From Terebella lapidaria (taxonomy: Eukaryota > Annelida > Polychaeta > Terebellida > Terebellidae), in assembly GCA_949152475.1 (NCBI GenBank), contig OX424564.1:27216165-27280164 (forward strand): 64,000 bases of DNA, in the 5' to 3' direction. Below the pieces are notes generated by a model. The model was not told the origin of the DNA and made no database searches. It was given only the letters and a program-made list of their open reading frames with translations. Positions 22,932 to 36,100 of this stretch are shown piece after piece (position 1 is the first letter of the stretch; each line of letters begins with the position of its first letter). Position numbers and translations under genes: made by a program.

Positions 22932-24121
22932 AACTCATCCAGTTTGAGACCGACCCAGGGTTGAGACTTTGCAAGGATTAGAAAACTAAGTAATCCAAAG
23001 AGGAATTGAAGAAACTCCAGTTTGAAAGCCTTGAAGCAAAATGTTCAACCACCAACCACCAAAGGCAGGAACAAACATTTTTGAGGGTACAGTTTCACCA
23101 AGAAATACTAGAATTTTACACCACAGACTCCTGACAGTTTCGTCAAGACATTGTTATGAACAGCAGAGTCTGAGGGGGCATAGAACTTTAACTAGTTTAG
23201 TAGAATATGCCATTTGAAAATTCAATGGCATGCTTCCCCTCTTAATTGAAGATTACTCAAATTCTAATTATAGAGGTCAAAGTATGAACATACATTACAT
23301 ATACCAAGACTAATGTATGGGAAGAAATTAAATCCTGAATACATATGATCATACTATACAGAGAAGTGCATGTAGAGTGTGTTATACCAGAAATACTATT
23401 GAGCACAATTGCTATCACTAGATTTACAGTTTTTAGCACAAATGACGTCACTGATATCAAGACTTTAAGACTTATTGCAAATCTGTGTCACAATAAGTGG
23501 GGGAAGTTACAATTTTTGTGTGGCTGAACGTGGCGTCTTGTTTTTGCTGATCTACTAGTGAACTTCTCAAAGCAGATTCTGTGGTTTTTCGTGTGAAGCG
23601 TGGTACCCATTGTTTTGCCAACATAAAGACAATAGCATATATTACTTTCTTATATACAGAATTTATTGCCTTAATGATATTCAGTATACAAGAATCATAA
23701 TGAAGGCAATGTGTATCTACGTGGAAATCAGACCATATCATGCAATTGCATTTGTTCAGGAGAAGAATGAAGACCTACCTTTTTTTTTTACCTACCGAAG
23801 CAATGGTATTCAATGTATTTACCATATAGTTGTGTAGATTACTAGTAGACTCCCACTATCCAAAATATAGAGCTATATTGCAAAACAGCTTTCATTTGAT
23901 CTACTGATTATCAATTCTGGCATAATTTACATTTGGAAAATAAATGCAGACAAATTTCTCATTGTTTTATTACTCTCCGGCAGTTGAAATGCTATATACA
24001 TGACCTACACAATCTGAGCACAAACCAGCGAAATTCTTCGTTAAATTAATTTCATAAGAATACAACAGATATCGAATGTCATGAGAAGTTTAAGATAAAT
24101 TTTTATTCCGACAATAAAATT
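22932..24121. other. Intergenic / 3' flank of nibrin, no gene seen
   Basis: AT-rich with no coding content or clear repeats that I can define. On the minus strand this is downstream of the nibrin stop and would contain its 3' UTR. Confidence 0.4.
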
Positions 24122-27100
24122 TCATCTTTTCCGTCCTTTTGTGGCTTGTCTGCCCTTCGTCAATGCCTTCTTCATGCTGAAACTGGGGGACAAATATATT
24201 CTCATAATATTTGAAGAAATCACTGATGAAACAATGTGTATTACGCATAATAATGACATAAAGTTGCAATGAATTAAAAGAATATGTCTGTTCATTGTAT
24301 TTCATCTTTCTGGTTATCGATAACTAGTATACACCAATAAATGCTGAACTTAATCTTTGCTTTGATTCACAGCTATTAGGCATGTTTCCGAGGATTTTGT
24401 ACAATGCTCACTTGAAAAGCTCATCATCATCTCTTTCTTGTTGATCTTTTCTTTTTTCTTCCTACAAAACAAAAAGATTTTCAACTTATTCATCGAGACA
24501 GTAGCATGAGTAGATCGGTTATATGAAATCTAAAACTTCATTTCTAAAAGCTTTTCAAAAACGAAACTAATAATAGGCACTAGTTTACAGCACAACTGTG
24601 AAAATCTTATCAACTGTGACAATCAAATTACACCTCTTTTCATGATTTTTTTTTCTCTAATAACACTGACCGCTATGCACTCATCGAACCAATCCTGGAG
24701 TGCCTTGCTCACAGACCCATTATCCACGACCAAGTCTTTTCCGCCGATAACCAACGGCAAATCACTACTACCAGCATTGGCGGTCTTGTAACAAAAACAA
24801 CATACTACAATTTATATTACATATTACCTTTGAATAATTTACCTCACTAAAAACAGAGATTAGTAGTTTTTTTCCATAAATAACGGCTAGTACACATATT
24901 GAGATTTTTTACATTAAATCTTCTGTACTTCCAAACCATCGAGATTTGATATACCCGGTACATAATTAGTAATCTGACCTTTCTAAACCTCTTGTAGTTT
25001 TTCACCAGTTTTCCCTTCCACATGCACGTATCGCCTTGGGTTTCGTGTCTGCGTTGTGTTGGTTTGCGAACGATTAGATCCCTCTCTTCGACAACCATCA
25101 CATTTGTAGGCAGATTCGGGTCAAATTCGTAATCACTTTTGGGAAACATTGAAACATCGACCTGGCCCTTCAAAAAAATGAGAAACGATACCTATTATTA
25201 CCCATGGCATTATACAAGGAAATCCAATATTTTTCCTGTAATATTTGCAATTGTAGTAAACATAATCTCAATTTTTAAGTTTGTCGAGAATGAACAGATT
25301 ATGCTTTCTCACCATGGGTTCAATTTTTGGACGGGAATTCAAACTTGGGGAATACCCAGCATCTTGTGGTTGTACCTGTCAAGATAGAACACATGGCAAA
25401 AGATCACTTGAAGTCAGTGCAACAATCAACATTTGCCAAATACAATACAAAGCATACTGCTTTTAAACCTACTCTTTGGGGCTGCCCTCTACTTGTTGAA
25501 GGCTTCAGCCTTTCATCTTCAGCCGTCTCTGGAATGCGTAAATCATCTGAATCTGAGGCATCTTTCGCCTCGTGCTTAACTCTTTGGACCTTCCTCTCCC
25601 TGCTGGGGGACAGACTTTTTCTCTCACGTTTGGGGGCGGAGTTTCCAGCTTGGCTCTGCCCCTTTTCAACTTGGCTCCGCCCCTTCCTAGTAGGAACCAT
25701 GGAGAACATATCTACTTCCCCGTCGCTGTCCAATGCCTGGTGTTCATCTGATAGCAGTTCTGGGGACCTTTCTCGTCGAGCGAAGCCTGATGACTCCTGT
25801 TTCACGCGTAACTTTTTCCCAGGCATATTGTCATCGTCATCATCATCACTATCAACATGACGTCTTTTGGCGATGTTTTTACGCGAAAACAACCCACCCT
25901 TCTTTGTTTTTTCCTCTGGACTTGGTCTTGACTTTGGCTGAAGATTCCTCGGACTTTCTGGACGGGGACTTGGACTTCTTCTCGTTCGTCGACTGTTGGT
26001 CGTCAACTCACTGTCAAAAAAATCAAGATCCACACCACGCTTTGATCGGGGTGAAACTATTCTTGGAATGGCTGGATTTGGGCTCGGACTCCGGCTCTTC
26101 CGATTGATTCCACTACCCCCTCTGACAGGCACGTCAAATGTATCCTTGTTCACTATGTTATTGTTCACTGTTGCCACTTTTTGTGGTGTGATTGGCTCTT
26201 CTTTTACTTTGGTTACACTCCCTCTTGCATTTGCAACAGCAGTACGTTTTGTGGCAGTGTTATCTTGATCATAATCATCGCTTTCCCTCGCCCTGGAAAA
26301 TTCAAATGAATTCAAAAAATATTTCGAGGAAATTCTGTATGAAATCTACTACCTGTAAAACTATCCAAATGTAGATTGCATATTGAGTATACTTCAAATT
26401 GTTCATATAACCGGGATTCTCGGGCCGAGCTATCAAGCTATTCTCTTGCCTTTTCTTCCCTGGTACAGTGGAAGATGATGTAAATTCTCTGGTCATCTCT
26501 GACGAATGCTTCTGACTAGGTGGTTCGACTTTTATCTGTTCATATCGTAATTGATAAAGAATCACAACTGAGCAATAGAATCAGTCTATCATGACTAGTT
26601 CAATCAATAAAACTCTATTGTGATCAACCTACAATGCAGTACTGTACATTGCAAATTGTACCAAAAGTATGATGTATACTATTCTCAAACAAAAATTGGT
26701 ACCTTTGCTGCTGGCTTTCTATCTGCTGGTCTCTCACTCTGATTTTCCCTGTACATGAAAGTCCAAACTTGCACATTCCAGATAATTAAACTCACAATAA
26801 ACTTTCAAGTTTATTCATTTTACATTGCATGCAACATACAATGCTGCTATATTCACACAAACGTTACATACATTTCAATAACAACAAGTCTCCAGACTTT
26901 GTGATCATATTATCCATAGCAATTCACAATCACCTCACCTGTTTTGAGTGTCTGGGGCTCTAAGTTGTGACGCTGTCATATCAACTTGTGATAATGTTTG
27001 TGGAACGACAGGGACACAACCACCTGCCATACCTGAAAGTATCTCTCAATGTTAAATGCGGTATGATCCATGAGAAAGTGATATATAAATGCTGTAAAAC

Positions 27101-30100
27101 AGTGCTTACCATTTGCATAACTGGAGTTTTAGAGATTATCGCAGTAATGATATTTAAATTTATCCATGGAAGTAGGCATTGGAAGTAGGCCTACTCGCAA
27201 AATAAGAACATATTAGCAATATTATCAGCAGTCAAACCAAACTGTATAACGTCTCTGTTGATGTACTGACTGTTTTGTACGTTGGGGTTGCAGTGTGTCT
27301 TCACGGACACATAGAGTACCGCGTAACCGATCTCACATTCCTGGATAGGGCGCTTCCGATGTCTAGAAAAAAGGAGAGCATAATACATACAGGGAAATAG
27401 ACAGTACACAGCTAGGATGTGTTGCACTTAATCATTTGAATTACAATCAAATTCTTCATATGGAATATTATCAAGAAAGATATTGAACAGGTCAGACAAA
27501 AGTGATGTATTAAAAGCTAAAATTTGATTTGTGACAAGCGCTGCTAACTTTTTCAGTACACCCATCACATGTTGTATCCAATCATGGGCGTTTTTGGAGA
27601 TGTTCTGTGATTGGTCGATGAGTTCGCACGACATGACACATGACCCAGGCATGACAAGGATATCATCCTCGTTGTCATCCGATCCTTCCTCCATTAACAT
27701 TGGCGTGCCTCTGCCCAGCTCCACGGCAATACTCAGCTTCTTGAACTGAATGAAATCATGCGATTTTATTATAAAGAGTTTAGTATGCGAGCTTCCTATT
27801 TTTGATTGAGCGATTAATCCTGCTCTTGAGGGCATTGCAGTTCCAACAACAATGGAGGGTAATACGATGATGTCAGGGCTTTTGACACAGTCATTTTTCA
27901 CCTACATGGTGAACTACGATGAACTCGAAAGGAAGTTTTAACAAGTTTAAAACCAGTATTTATTACATACCTACCTCTATAATAAACACTTTGGGTAATC
28001 TTACCTTGACATTCAAAGAAGAGGAGAGGATTAGATGTCACTAAAAAATTTTGAGAAAAATTTCCGTGACATCAATCCTTAACTTTTTTGAAAAATTGAA
28101 CCAAAATCCCTTCAGATCCCATGCGGTGATGTTTTACATCACGGGTCACATGACCCTAAACCGCCATTATTTTTCTCCCGAATTAAGGCGGGGAGGTGGG
28201 AGGGCACTCTTAGTGTTTATTATAGAGGTAGGTATGTAATAAATACTGGTTTTAAACTTGTTAAAACTTCCTATTTATGTCCATACTTCTACCTCTATAA
28301 TAAACACTTTGGGTTATATCAGAATAACCACCGGCGGAGGGCTTAACCCCCCGATGTGCCACATCATCATGAGGGATTTTAGGTTCCATTTAACTCGAAA
28401 GAGGCGAAATATTGGCTTATTTGCGTATTTAGAGGTGAAGATATATACATATATGAACCACTAGGAACATTAATGCAGGCTTCCCGCGGATTAAGGTATT
28501 TACATGAACCCCGCGGGCAAGCCCGAGCAAATAAGTCATAAATGAAATAACAAAGATGATAATCACCTTAGATGCACGTGTAGGCGAGCAGGGGGGTCTC
28601 TGGAGGTGACTTTCCTCCAGCAGACGAACAGAAAATTCCCGGCAAAGAAGAGGAGCAACACCCCTGACGAGCCGAACCCTGGTGCATCTGTACAACGTGT
28701 GATGTCGATATCTACAGTATCTACAGATGGACGTTATGCTCGGCGACTACCAGTGGTCCAAGCTGGTAGCCGGAGTCGGACTTCCAGGCTAAGTCTCTGA
28801 GGTAGAAAGACGTGAAAGTATTTTGAGAACTCCAGGTACATGCCGACATCACATTATTCAAAGAGACTCGATTAGCAAATGCAAGCGACGCCGCGAGAGC
28901 CCTCACATCATGAGCCTTCACTTTGAAACCCTCGGACTTCTTTGCTTCAGATTGCTCGTAGCAAAAAAGAACGCATTTCTTTATCCAAGCCGAAATCGTA
29001 GCCGGACGAATATCGTTTGGAAAATCTTTAAGGTACGATACGAAGAGAAGACGTTTACCCAAGTGAAGTTCCCTCGTCCGCCTAACGTAGATGCGGAGAG
29101 CTCTCACGGGGCAAAGTTTAGAGTCTTCCTCCAGGCCTGGCCCCAGGGAAGGAGCTAGGGCCGGGATGGAAAAGGAAAGGAGCGGCGTTCCCGCTAACTG
29201 AGTTTTAGCCAGAAAGGACGGGATGACACCTAACTGAACTGCGGAAAAATCCGCCTTCCATTTGACTTTGGAAAACGCGAGCACATGAAGCTCACTTCGA
29301 CGCTTCCCGGAAGCCAGTGCCAGGAGGAAGACCGTTTTCCACGTGAGGAACTCATACGAAGCACTCTCGAGAGGTTCAAACGGATCAGATCTGAGCGAAT
29401 TTAGGACAAGCGATAGATCCCACTCCGGAACGGGATTCCTAGTCTTAGGCCTTTCAATATCGAAACTGTTCAGCAGGGCAGTAAGACTCTGGTCATGACC
29501 GAAATCGATCCCTAACTTAGGCTTCAGGGTTTTGGCGATCGCCGTCCGATAACCCGCAAGAGTTGAGGGGGCGCGCCCTTGATTGAATTTCTCAAGAAGA
29601 AACTCAGAAATCAAGGGGGCAGTGGTCTTGAATGGAATAACCTTCCGGCTACGACACCAAGCGCAGAACGCTGTCCATTTGGATTGGTAAACTGCCAAAG
29701 AAGATTTTCTATTTGATCTGGTGATCCTAGCGGACACCTCCTTTGAAAATCCCTTCTTTCGGTAACATCGCTCGACAATATCCAAGCATGAAGCTTCAGA
29801 CTTGCGGGGACGGGATGAAAGATGCTGGATCGAGGTTGTTTGAGAAGATCCCAACGATCCGGAAGCTGACGTGGATTGTCCACCAGAAGCTCCAGAAGGT
29901 CCGGGAACCAAGGTTTCTGGGGAAGGCAGGGAGCTATGAGAAGCAGTCGACACTGATGCGACCGAAACTTCGTTAGCACCTTCTCCACTAGCACTGCTGG
30001 AGGATAGGCAAACGCGTACATCCCTTGCCAACTCGTGGACATCGCGTCCACCGACATAGCCAAGGGATCCGGAATCGGCGATACAAACGATGGGAGCTTG

Positions 30101-33100
30101 TGGTTCCACCGCGTGGCGAACAGATCTACCATCGGGGTTCCCCATAGGCCGCAAAGCGTGCGGAACACCTCGGGGGAGAGACTCCATTCCATGGCCTGAA
30201 TCTGCCCCTTCCGAGACAGACGATCGGCCCACACGTTCATGTGACCCGGAATGTGGCGAGCGGCAATCAGAATGGCATTCTGATGAAACCACTGCAGGAG
30301 CTCGATAGTGGCCTGACATAACGTCACTGACTTCGTTCCGCCCTGCTTGTTGATATAAGCTACCACCGTGGAGTTGTCTGTCGCCAACAACACCACTTGA
30401 CCACGGAACTGAGACTGCCAATGACGCAGCGCTAGGGAAACAGCCTCCAGCTCGAGAACATTGATATGACACTGGCGCTGTTGCGCTGACCACGTGCCCG
30501 AGATCTCGTTGCTGTCCCAATGCGCACCCCATCCCTCCAAACTGGCATCCGTAAAGAGATGCCTGGAGGGCAACGGCGGACGGAACGGCGCTCCCCGAAA
30601 CAAATTGGTCGGGCACCGCCACCACTCCAGCTCCGCTTTTACTTCTGGGGAGACTGGAATCAACTCCGACAAGCGGCCGGTCGTCTGCGACCAACGCGAC
30701 TGAAGATAGAGCTGAATGGGACGCATGTGAAGTCTGCCCATAGGCACGAGCTTCTCCATTGCCGCAAGCATTCCCAAGAGAGATTGCCACCTGCGAGCCG
30801 TCTGTGGAAGGCCTCGACGGAAACCTTCTGACAGCACGGATAATTTTGACTGACGGTCCGCCGTCGGCAACACAGTCTCTGAGGTAGTCAGAAACCGATA
30901 CCCCAAGAACACGAAGTCGCGCCGCGGAGACAAATCAGACTTTTTGTGGTTGATCTTGAAGCCTAAAGTAACACGGATCGAACCTGCTCCGCCGTCTCCA
31001 TGGAGAACGTCGGAATCTGAAGAAACTTGTTCAACGGGGAGAGATCGATGACGGGACGCCAACCCCCTGAAGCCTTGGGAACCACGAAAAGAACGCTGTA
31101 AAAACCGGGCGTGTCCGGAGCCGGCTCAACCGCCTGTTTGTCTATCATGGCCAAAATTTCTTCGTGCAAAACGCGCCGACGCTCGGAGTCGCTTGATAAC
31201 GAGAAACCTCTCGGAGTGCCTGAGAGCGGAGGAAATTGATCCTCGAATTTCAGGCCGAACCCTCGTCGGAGTGTCGAGACGACCCAGGGACTCGCCCCCA
31301 GACGCTCCCACTCTCGCCAGAAAGGCTGCAGCCGTGCCCCCACGGGTTGATCTATGACTGGAACGACCACGGAACCAACCCCTGGATCGCCACGGCAACC
31401 CCGAGGAGAATTCGACCCAGCGTCTACGGCAATACCTACCCTTTGACTTGCCTTCCCCTGCTGGTTTGGGAGAAGAAGGACGTCCTCGACCTCGGGCGCC
31501 TCGACCTCGTCCCCCACGGGCTGTACCAGCAGGGGCCCCACGAAAGGGCACACCAGAGGCTCGGCCTCTGCCCTTCGTAGGAGCCCCACCTCGCTGACTC
31601 TGTTGGGAAGGTTGCTGCTGCGGACGTTTCATCACGGCCGCCACGGACTTGGCAAGCCTCTCGGTCGCCCGGGCCGACAGCATGGCATCCTCAGAAAAGG
31701 ACTTCTCCGTCGTACGCTTGTCTGAAGCTGTCTTGGCCTTCTGAAGCTCCTCGGACTCATCCGGGAGAAGAAGAGCGGGAGATGGGCCCGATTCCGGGAC
31801 AACCGGCGCTAGTCGTAACCGTGACATGAGCTCGTCGGGAATGTCGAACCGCAGGGACTGGAGGTACGCGTCCCGTCTCCACAGCTCCGTAACCCAAAGA
31901 GCATGGGAGTCGAGAGCCGCCTTATCCGCTACCCCGAGGCCTATCGACGTCACCAACGAAGCACAAGCCTGAAGGGCATCCGCCAGATCATCGCGGTCAA
32001 GCTCGGGATTGTTCAGGACCTGATCACAGCAGGATTGTAAGGAGGTTCGGGCCGCCATAGACAGCCAATCCAAGGCAGAATCGGTCGCCAGGCCCAAACG
32101 CACGGAGTGTTGAACTTGTGCCAACGAATCCCACTGCACAGATACCGTCTTTGGTTCCGAGAAGAAAGCCGCGTGCGGTTGGCCCTTCAATAACTGCGTG
32201 GGCTTTGCCTCTAACTCCGACGAGGAGTAGAAGTCCCGAATGGAAGGACGAGCTGGAAAGGAACCCGGACGAATCCTGTTAGAGTTTAGGGAGTCATCCC
32301 GGCGTTCAGCCATCGCGCCCCGGACCCCGGTTGCCAGCGGGAAGCGGAAAGAGTCTCGAGATGGTCTCGGCTTCTCCTTCAGACCGGCAATCATAGAGCG
32401 GGCCTTCTTCTTGGGCGGCTCCTGAGCGAAGCCCTCGGGCCACTCCTGGGGCAAGATCTTACGGACGAACTCCATCTTCTCCGGCCACGACAACGGATCA
32501 TCATCAGGGGCAGGAGGAGCCAGAGCAGAATCGTCGTCCTCTCGCGGGCGCTTAGCTGGCCTGATGAGACCCGACGAACAGGGCTGAGGTTCCAAGTCCG
32601 AGTCCTCCGTCAAGGGACGAATCCCGGCTTCCTGAAGGGCGGGAGCCTCACCGTCCTCCGAGGACGACTTCCGGGAAATGCGCTGAACAGGAGGAGGAGG
32701 GGGCACACTCTGACGCTGCGCCTCCCGTTCGTGGGCGAAACGCGACAGGAACGTGCTCCACTGGTCACACATCTCTCGAGTGAAGGAGGCAAACTCCCGC
32801 CTGAGCCCAGCTACATCCGAGGATGGGGCAGGACGAGAAGGAGACGGAAGCGGGGATGTCACTACCGAGACTGTCGCCAATTCCGAGTCCGCAGTAGCCG
32901 CTTTCGACGCAGGGGTCAAAGCAGGCACGTCCGGAGGAGATTCGCCAGTGTCTTCGGAAATCTGAAACCGACAAGGCGAAGTAAGGCGAAAAGAAACCGA
33001 TTTCTTAAGAGAGGGAGCTCTCACGGAAGCCCCTCGGCCCAGAAACGTAGCAATTGGAACCCGGGATCCCAATTCCCCCCTACCGGCAGGCGGGAAACGG

Positions 33101-36100
33101 AACCCGGAACCCAGGTGGTGCCCGGGAGGCGAGAACCCCAACGGGCGGCAGCTGGGGAAGCGAGAGAATCCCCCGGGAGGTCGCATAAGACCCGGGGAAA
33201 ACAAAGCCTCCACCTTGCCCAAAGTGTCCCAGGACCCGGGAGCCGAAGGCACGGCTCCCGCCACCCGCGAGACAACACCTGGGAACCGGGGCCCGAATTG
33301 CTCGGCCTGCGCAGCGCGAGAACCGGGAACCACCGGGAGAAGGTGAGCCGAAAAGGAAGCAACCGAAACTCCAAATAAGCCTGAGGGGCTTACGAGAGAG
33401 CTCGAAGCAGAGACACCAAGAGGGGTCTCGGGGGCCGCCTAAACGGCACCCGGGACCCGGGAACCTGTGGAAGAAAGACATAAGTCAAAACTAACATCTC
33501 GAATTATCCTGGCGAGGACAACATCCTGCCGGTTCCATCTATCTACTGCCTGCCTATGTCGGGACCTAGAGGACGCGGAGGATCCTGACCCAAGGGGCGG
33601 GCCATCTGCCTGGCGCTTGGCCAGAACCTGCTTGAGGCCAGCCAGGGTGTCGATCCACACGTCCGATGACCAGTCCACGCAGAACTCACAAGTGTCAGTC
33701 GGCCGACAATACGCCATGCGGCACACCCAACACGTAGCGTGACGTTCCCATTTGGGCAGAAAATGGTGACAACCACTGCACTTCATCTGAAACAGAACAT
33801 GCAGTGGGCGAAAATAAGGGAAGAAATGGGCCTGGGGAGGACTACACCATTTCCTCCCAAAAAAATTGCACTAAAGACAAACTAGACTAAACTAGCTGTA
33901 GTACAGTAGTGAAAAAACCACAAGAGATCGTAGAAAACGATCGTGAAGAAGTAAATCCTCAGTTGAATGTCTAAGCAAGACTTGCAACACAACCATCCAA
34001 GATGGAGGAGCAAAAATAATGGCGGTTTAGGGTCATGTGACCCGTGATGTAAAACATCACCGCATGGGATCTGAAGGGATTTTGGTTCAATTTTTCAAAA
34101 AAGTTAAGGATTGATGTCACGGAAATTTTTCTCAAAATTTTTTAGTGACATCTAATCCTCTCCTCTTCTTTGAATGTCAAGGTAAGATTACCCAAAGTGT
34201 TTATTATAGAGGTAGAAGTATGGACATAAATAGCAAGATTTTTAACTTTTCTAAATCAAATTTGTGAGTCTCACATGTTAAAAATTCAGCTTTTTTTCAT
34301 GAGCACAAACCTGTTTTGCATTGAGGAAGATGAAGACATTGCCTTGGAACACCGTGGCTCGCCGTGGATCGGGCTTGAAGGAGACCTGCGTCGGGTCCAA
34401 CTGTGACTCGGCCAGGGGTGGCAGGTAGCTGGAAAAAGTGGCAACAAATTCTAGTGAATACCGTGAATTGATACCACTTGGGTATACTGTAGATAACCAC
34501 TCATGAGGCATCGTTACCATTACAGTTGATTTGATAGGTAAACAAATATTGTAAAAGGTGATTATTTCGCGGGGGTTTAAATTTCATGATTTTTCAACAG
34601 TACACAAAAATAAAACCTCGTCAATATTTTGTTCATATTGATACGATATTCCTGTTGGGCTGAATTCGAGACATTTAAACCCCATGAAATGGTCTGACAC
34701 CCAAATACACATTTAAACCCTCAGGAATAATCTTGTTTCACAGTATACAATTACATACACAAGTAATGCAAGAAATTGTCAACATATATCATGATTGAAA
34801 ACATACGAACTTACTCTTCACTCTTTGGTTGTTGTTTATTTGTGTCAATAGACTTCACTAAGTCCTCCAGGTAGTCAGGAGTCACAATTGGCCGTTGCGT
34901 GATCATGGCACATATCGCCTTTAAAAAAACAGTGGGCAAGAAGGCAAAAAGTACGTGTTACAATGTATGACTGGTATTGATGGGCCGATTATCAATTTTT
35001 TTCGAAAATCAGTAGAAAAAACGATTTCGATAATCGATTCGAAAATTACATAATCGATTATCGCGAAAAAAAATCACAAAATCACGAAGTTACATCGAAC
35101 CATAATGGTAGAAATATATGTCAGAAAGAGTCACGATTTGATGTGGTGAACTTGGCGTGCCATCTGGCGAATGGAAGACGAAAATACCATTGCATGGTTG
35201 TCATATTTTTCAAAAAACTTTCTCAAGGAAATGTCCGAAAATAGCACAGATGATTCTGTGGAACGGAGGCGTTCTAAAGTATGAAATTACTTTGGTTCAT
35301 AGCGGTTTCGCACTATAAAGCCATGCTGTAGTCGTAATTGCCAATGAACAGATTATAATCGATGATCAGTTGGTTCGACACACCGATTTTAAACGATAAT
35401 CGATTTTAAAATCCAAACCCATTCCCATCAATTATGACTGGTAATGGTAAAATTAATTCTGATATCGTGAAAACTAGAATGGCATTCATACAGCGAAAGA
35501 AAAGTAAAGGCTCACAACATACCTTGATAGTTATACTAAGGGTGTTCATTATCAGAAGCTTGCAGTTTTGCCGCCATTCATTTGTCACATGACCTCCAAG
35601 CTGACCAATGAGCTGTCTTGTTTTTTTCTTCCCGGGAACATCGAGACAGGAGGTTGTTGTAAGATAAGATTCGTATTTTGCCCTGAGGACAAGACAGAAG
35701 TATGAAACTCTTAAATCATTCTGATGCAAAAACTGTATGTTTTATTCATCAAAATAGTTTATTTCTATTGCTGATGCTTGACATTTTCTTCGCTCTTCTA
35801 AACATATTGCTTTTCAATAAACCAAATCCTGAAATCGAAATAATCTTGTAACCACCACATTTATAAATGAAAGTAAACATCACTGTGAAAAAATGACTCG
35901 CTGACCTGTATCGACTGATGCCAGCTGTACCGAACACCATCACGCTCCCCTCGCTGACGACACACTTGTCCTTGATGACCCTCGTCTCCCCGACTAGAGT
36001 GCCCAGTCTGGAGAGGTCAGTCAGCGTCAGGATCGGCAAACGCTGTGGGTTCACCTGTTATGGTAAGAGATAATAAAACTAAAACCCCAGGTGGGATACA

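Larger units (their letters stand above)
27931..34233 (-). mobile_element. DIRS-like tyrosine-recombinase retrotransposon in nibrin intron 6
   Basis: About 6.3 kb with gag, RT-RNase H and tyrosine recombinase frames, all on the minus strand and so in the same sense as nibrin. It has inverted terminal repeats (27971-28174 and 34012-34215) and an internal complementary region (28212-28314) near its 3' end. Outside the shared repeats the two ends differ: one ends in TTAAAACCAGTATTTATTAC and the other in TATTTATGTCCATACTTCT. The internal region contains both in joined form, as required by the circular-intermediate model for DIRS elements. There is no obvious target duplication, also expected. The RT core is deleted and gag has a stop, so this copy is non-autonomous. 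Confidence 0.92.

Noticed and set aside
32731-33378. 215-residue plus-strand open frame
   Set aside because: Antisense to the GC-rich DIRS gag frame; its Arg/Pro-rich composition is the expected shadow of that coding sequence.
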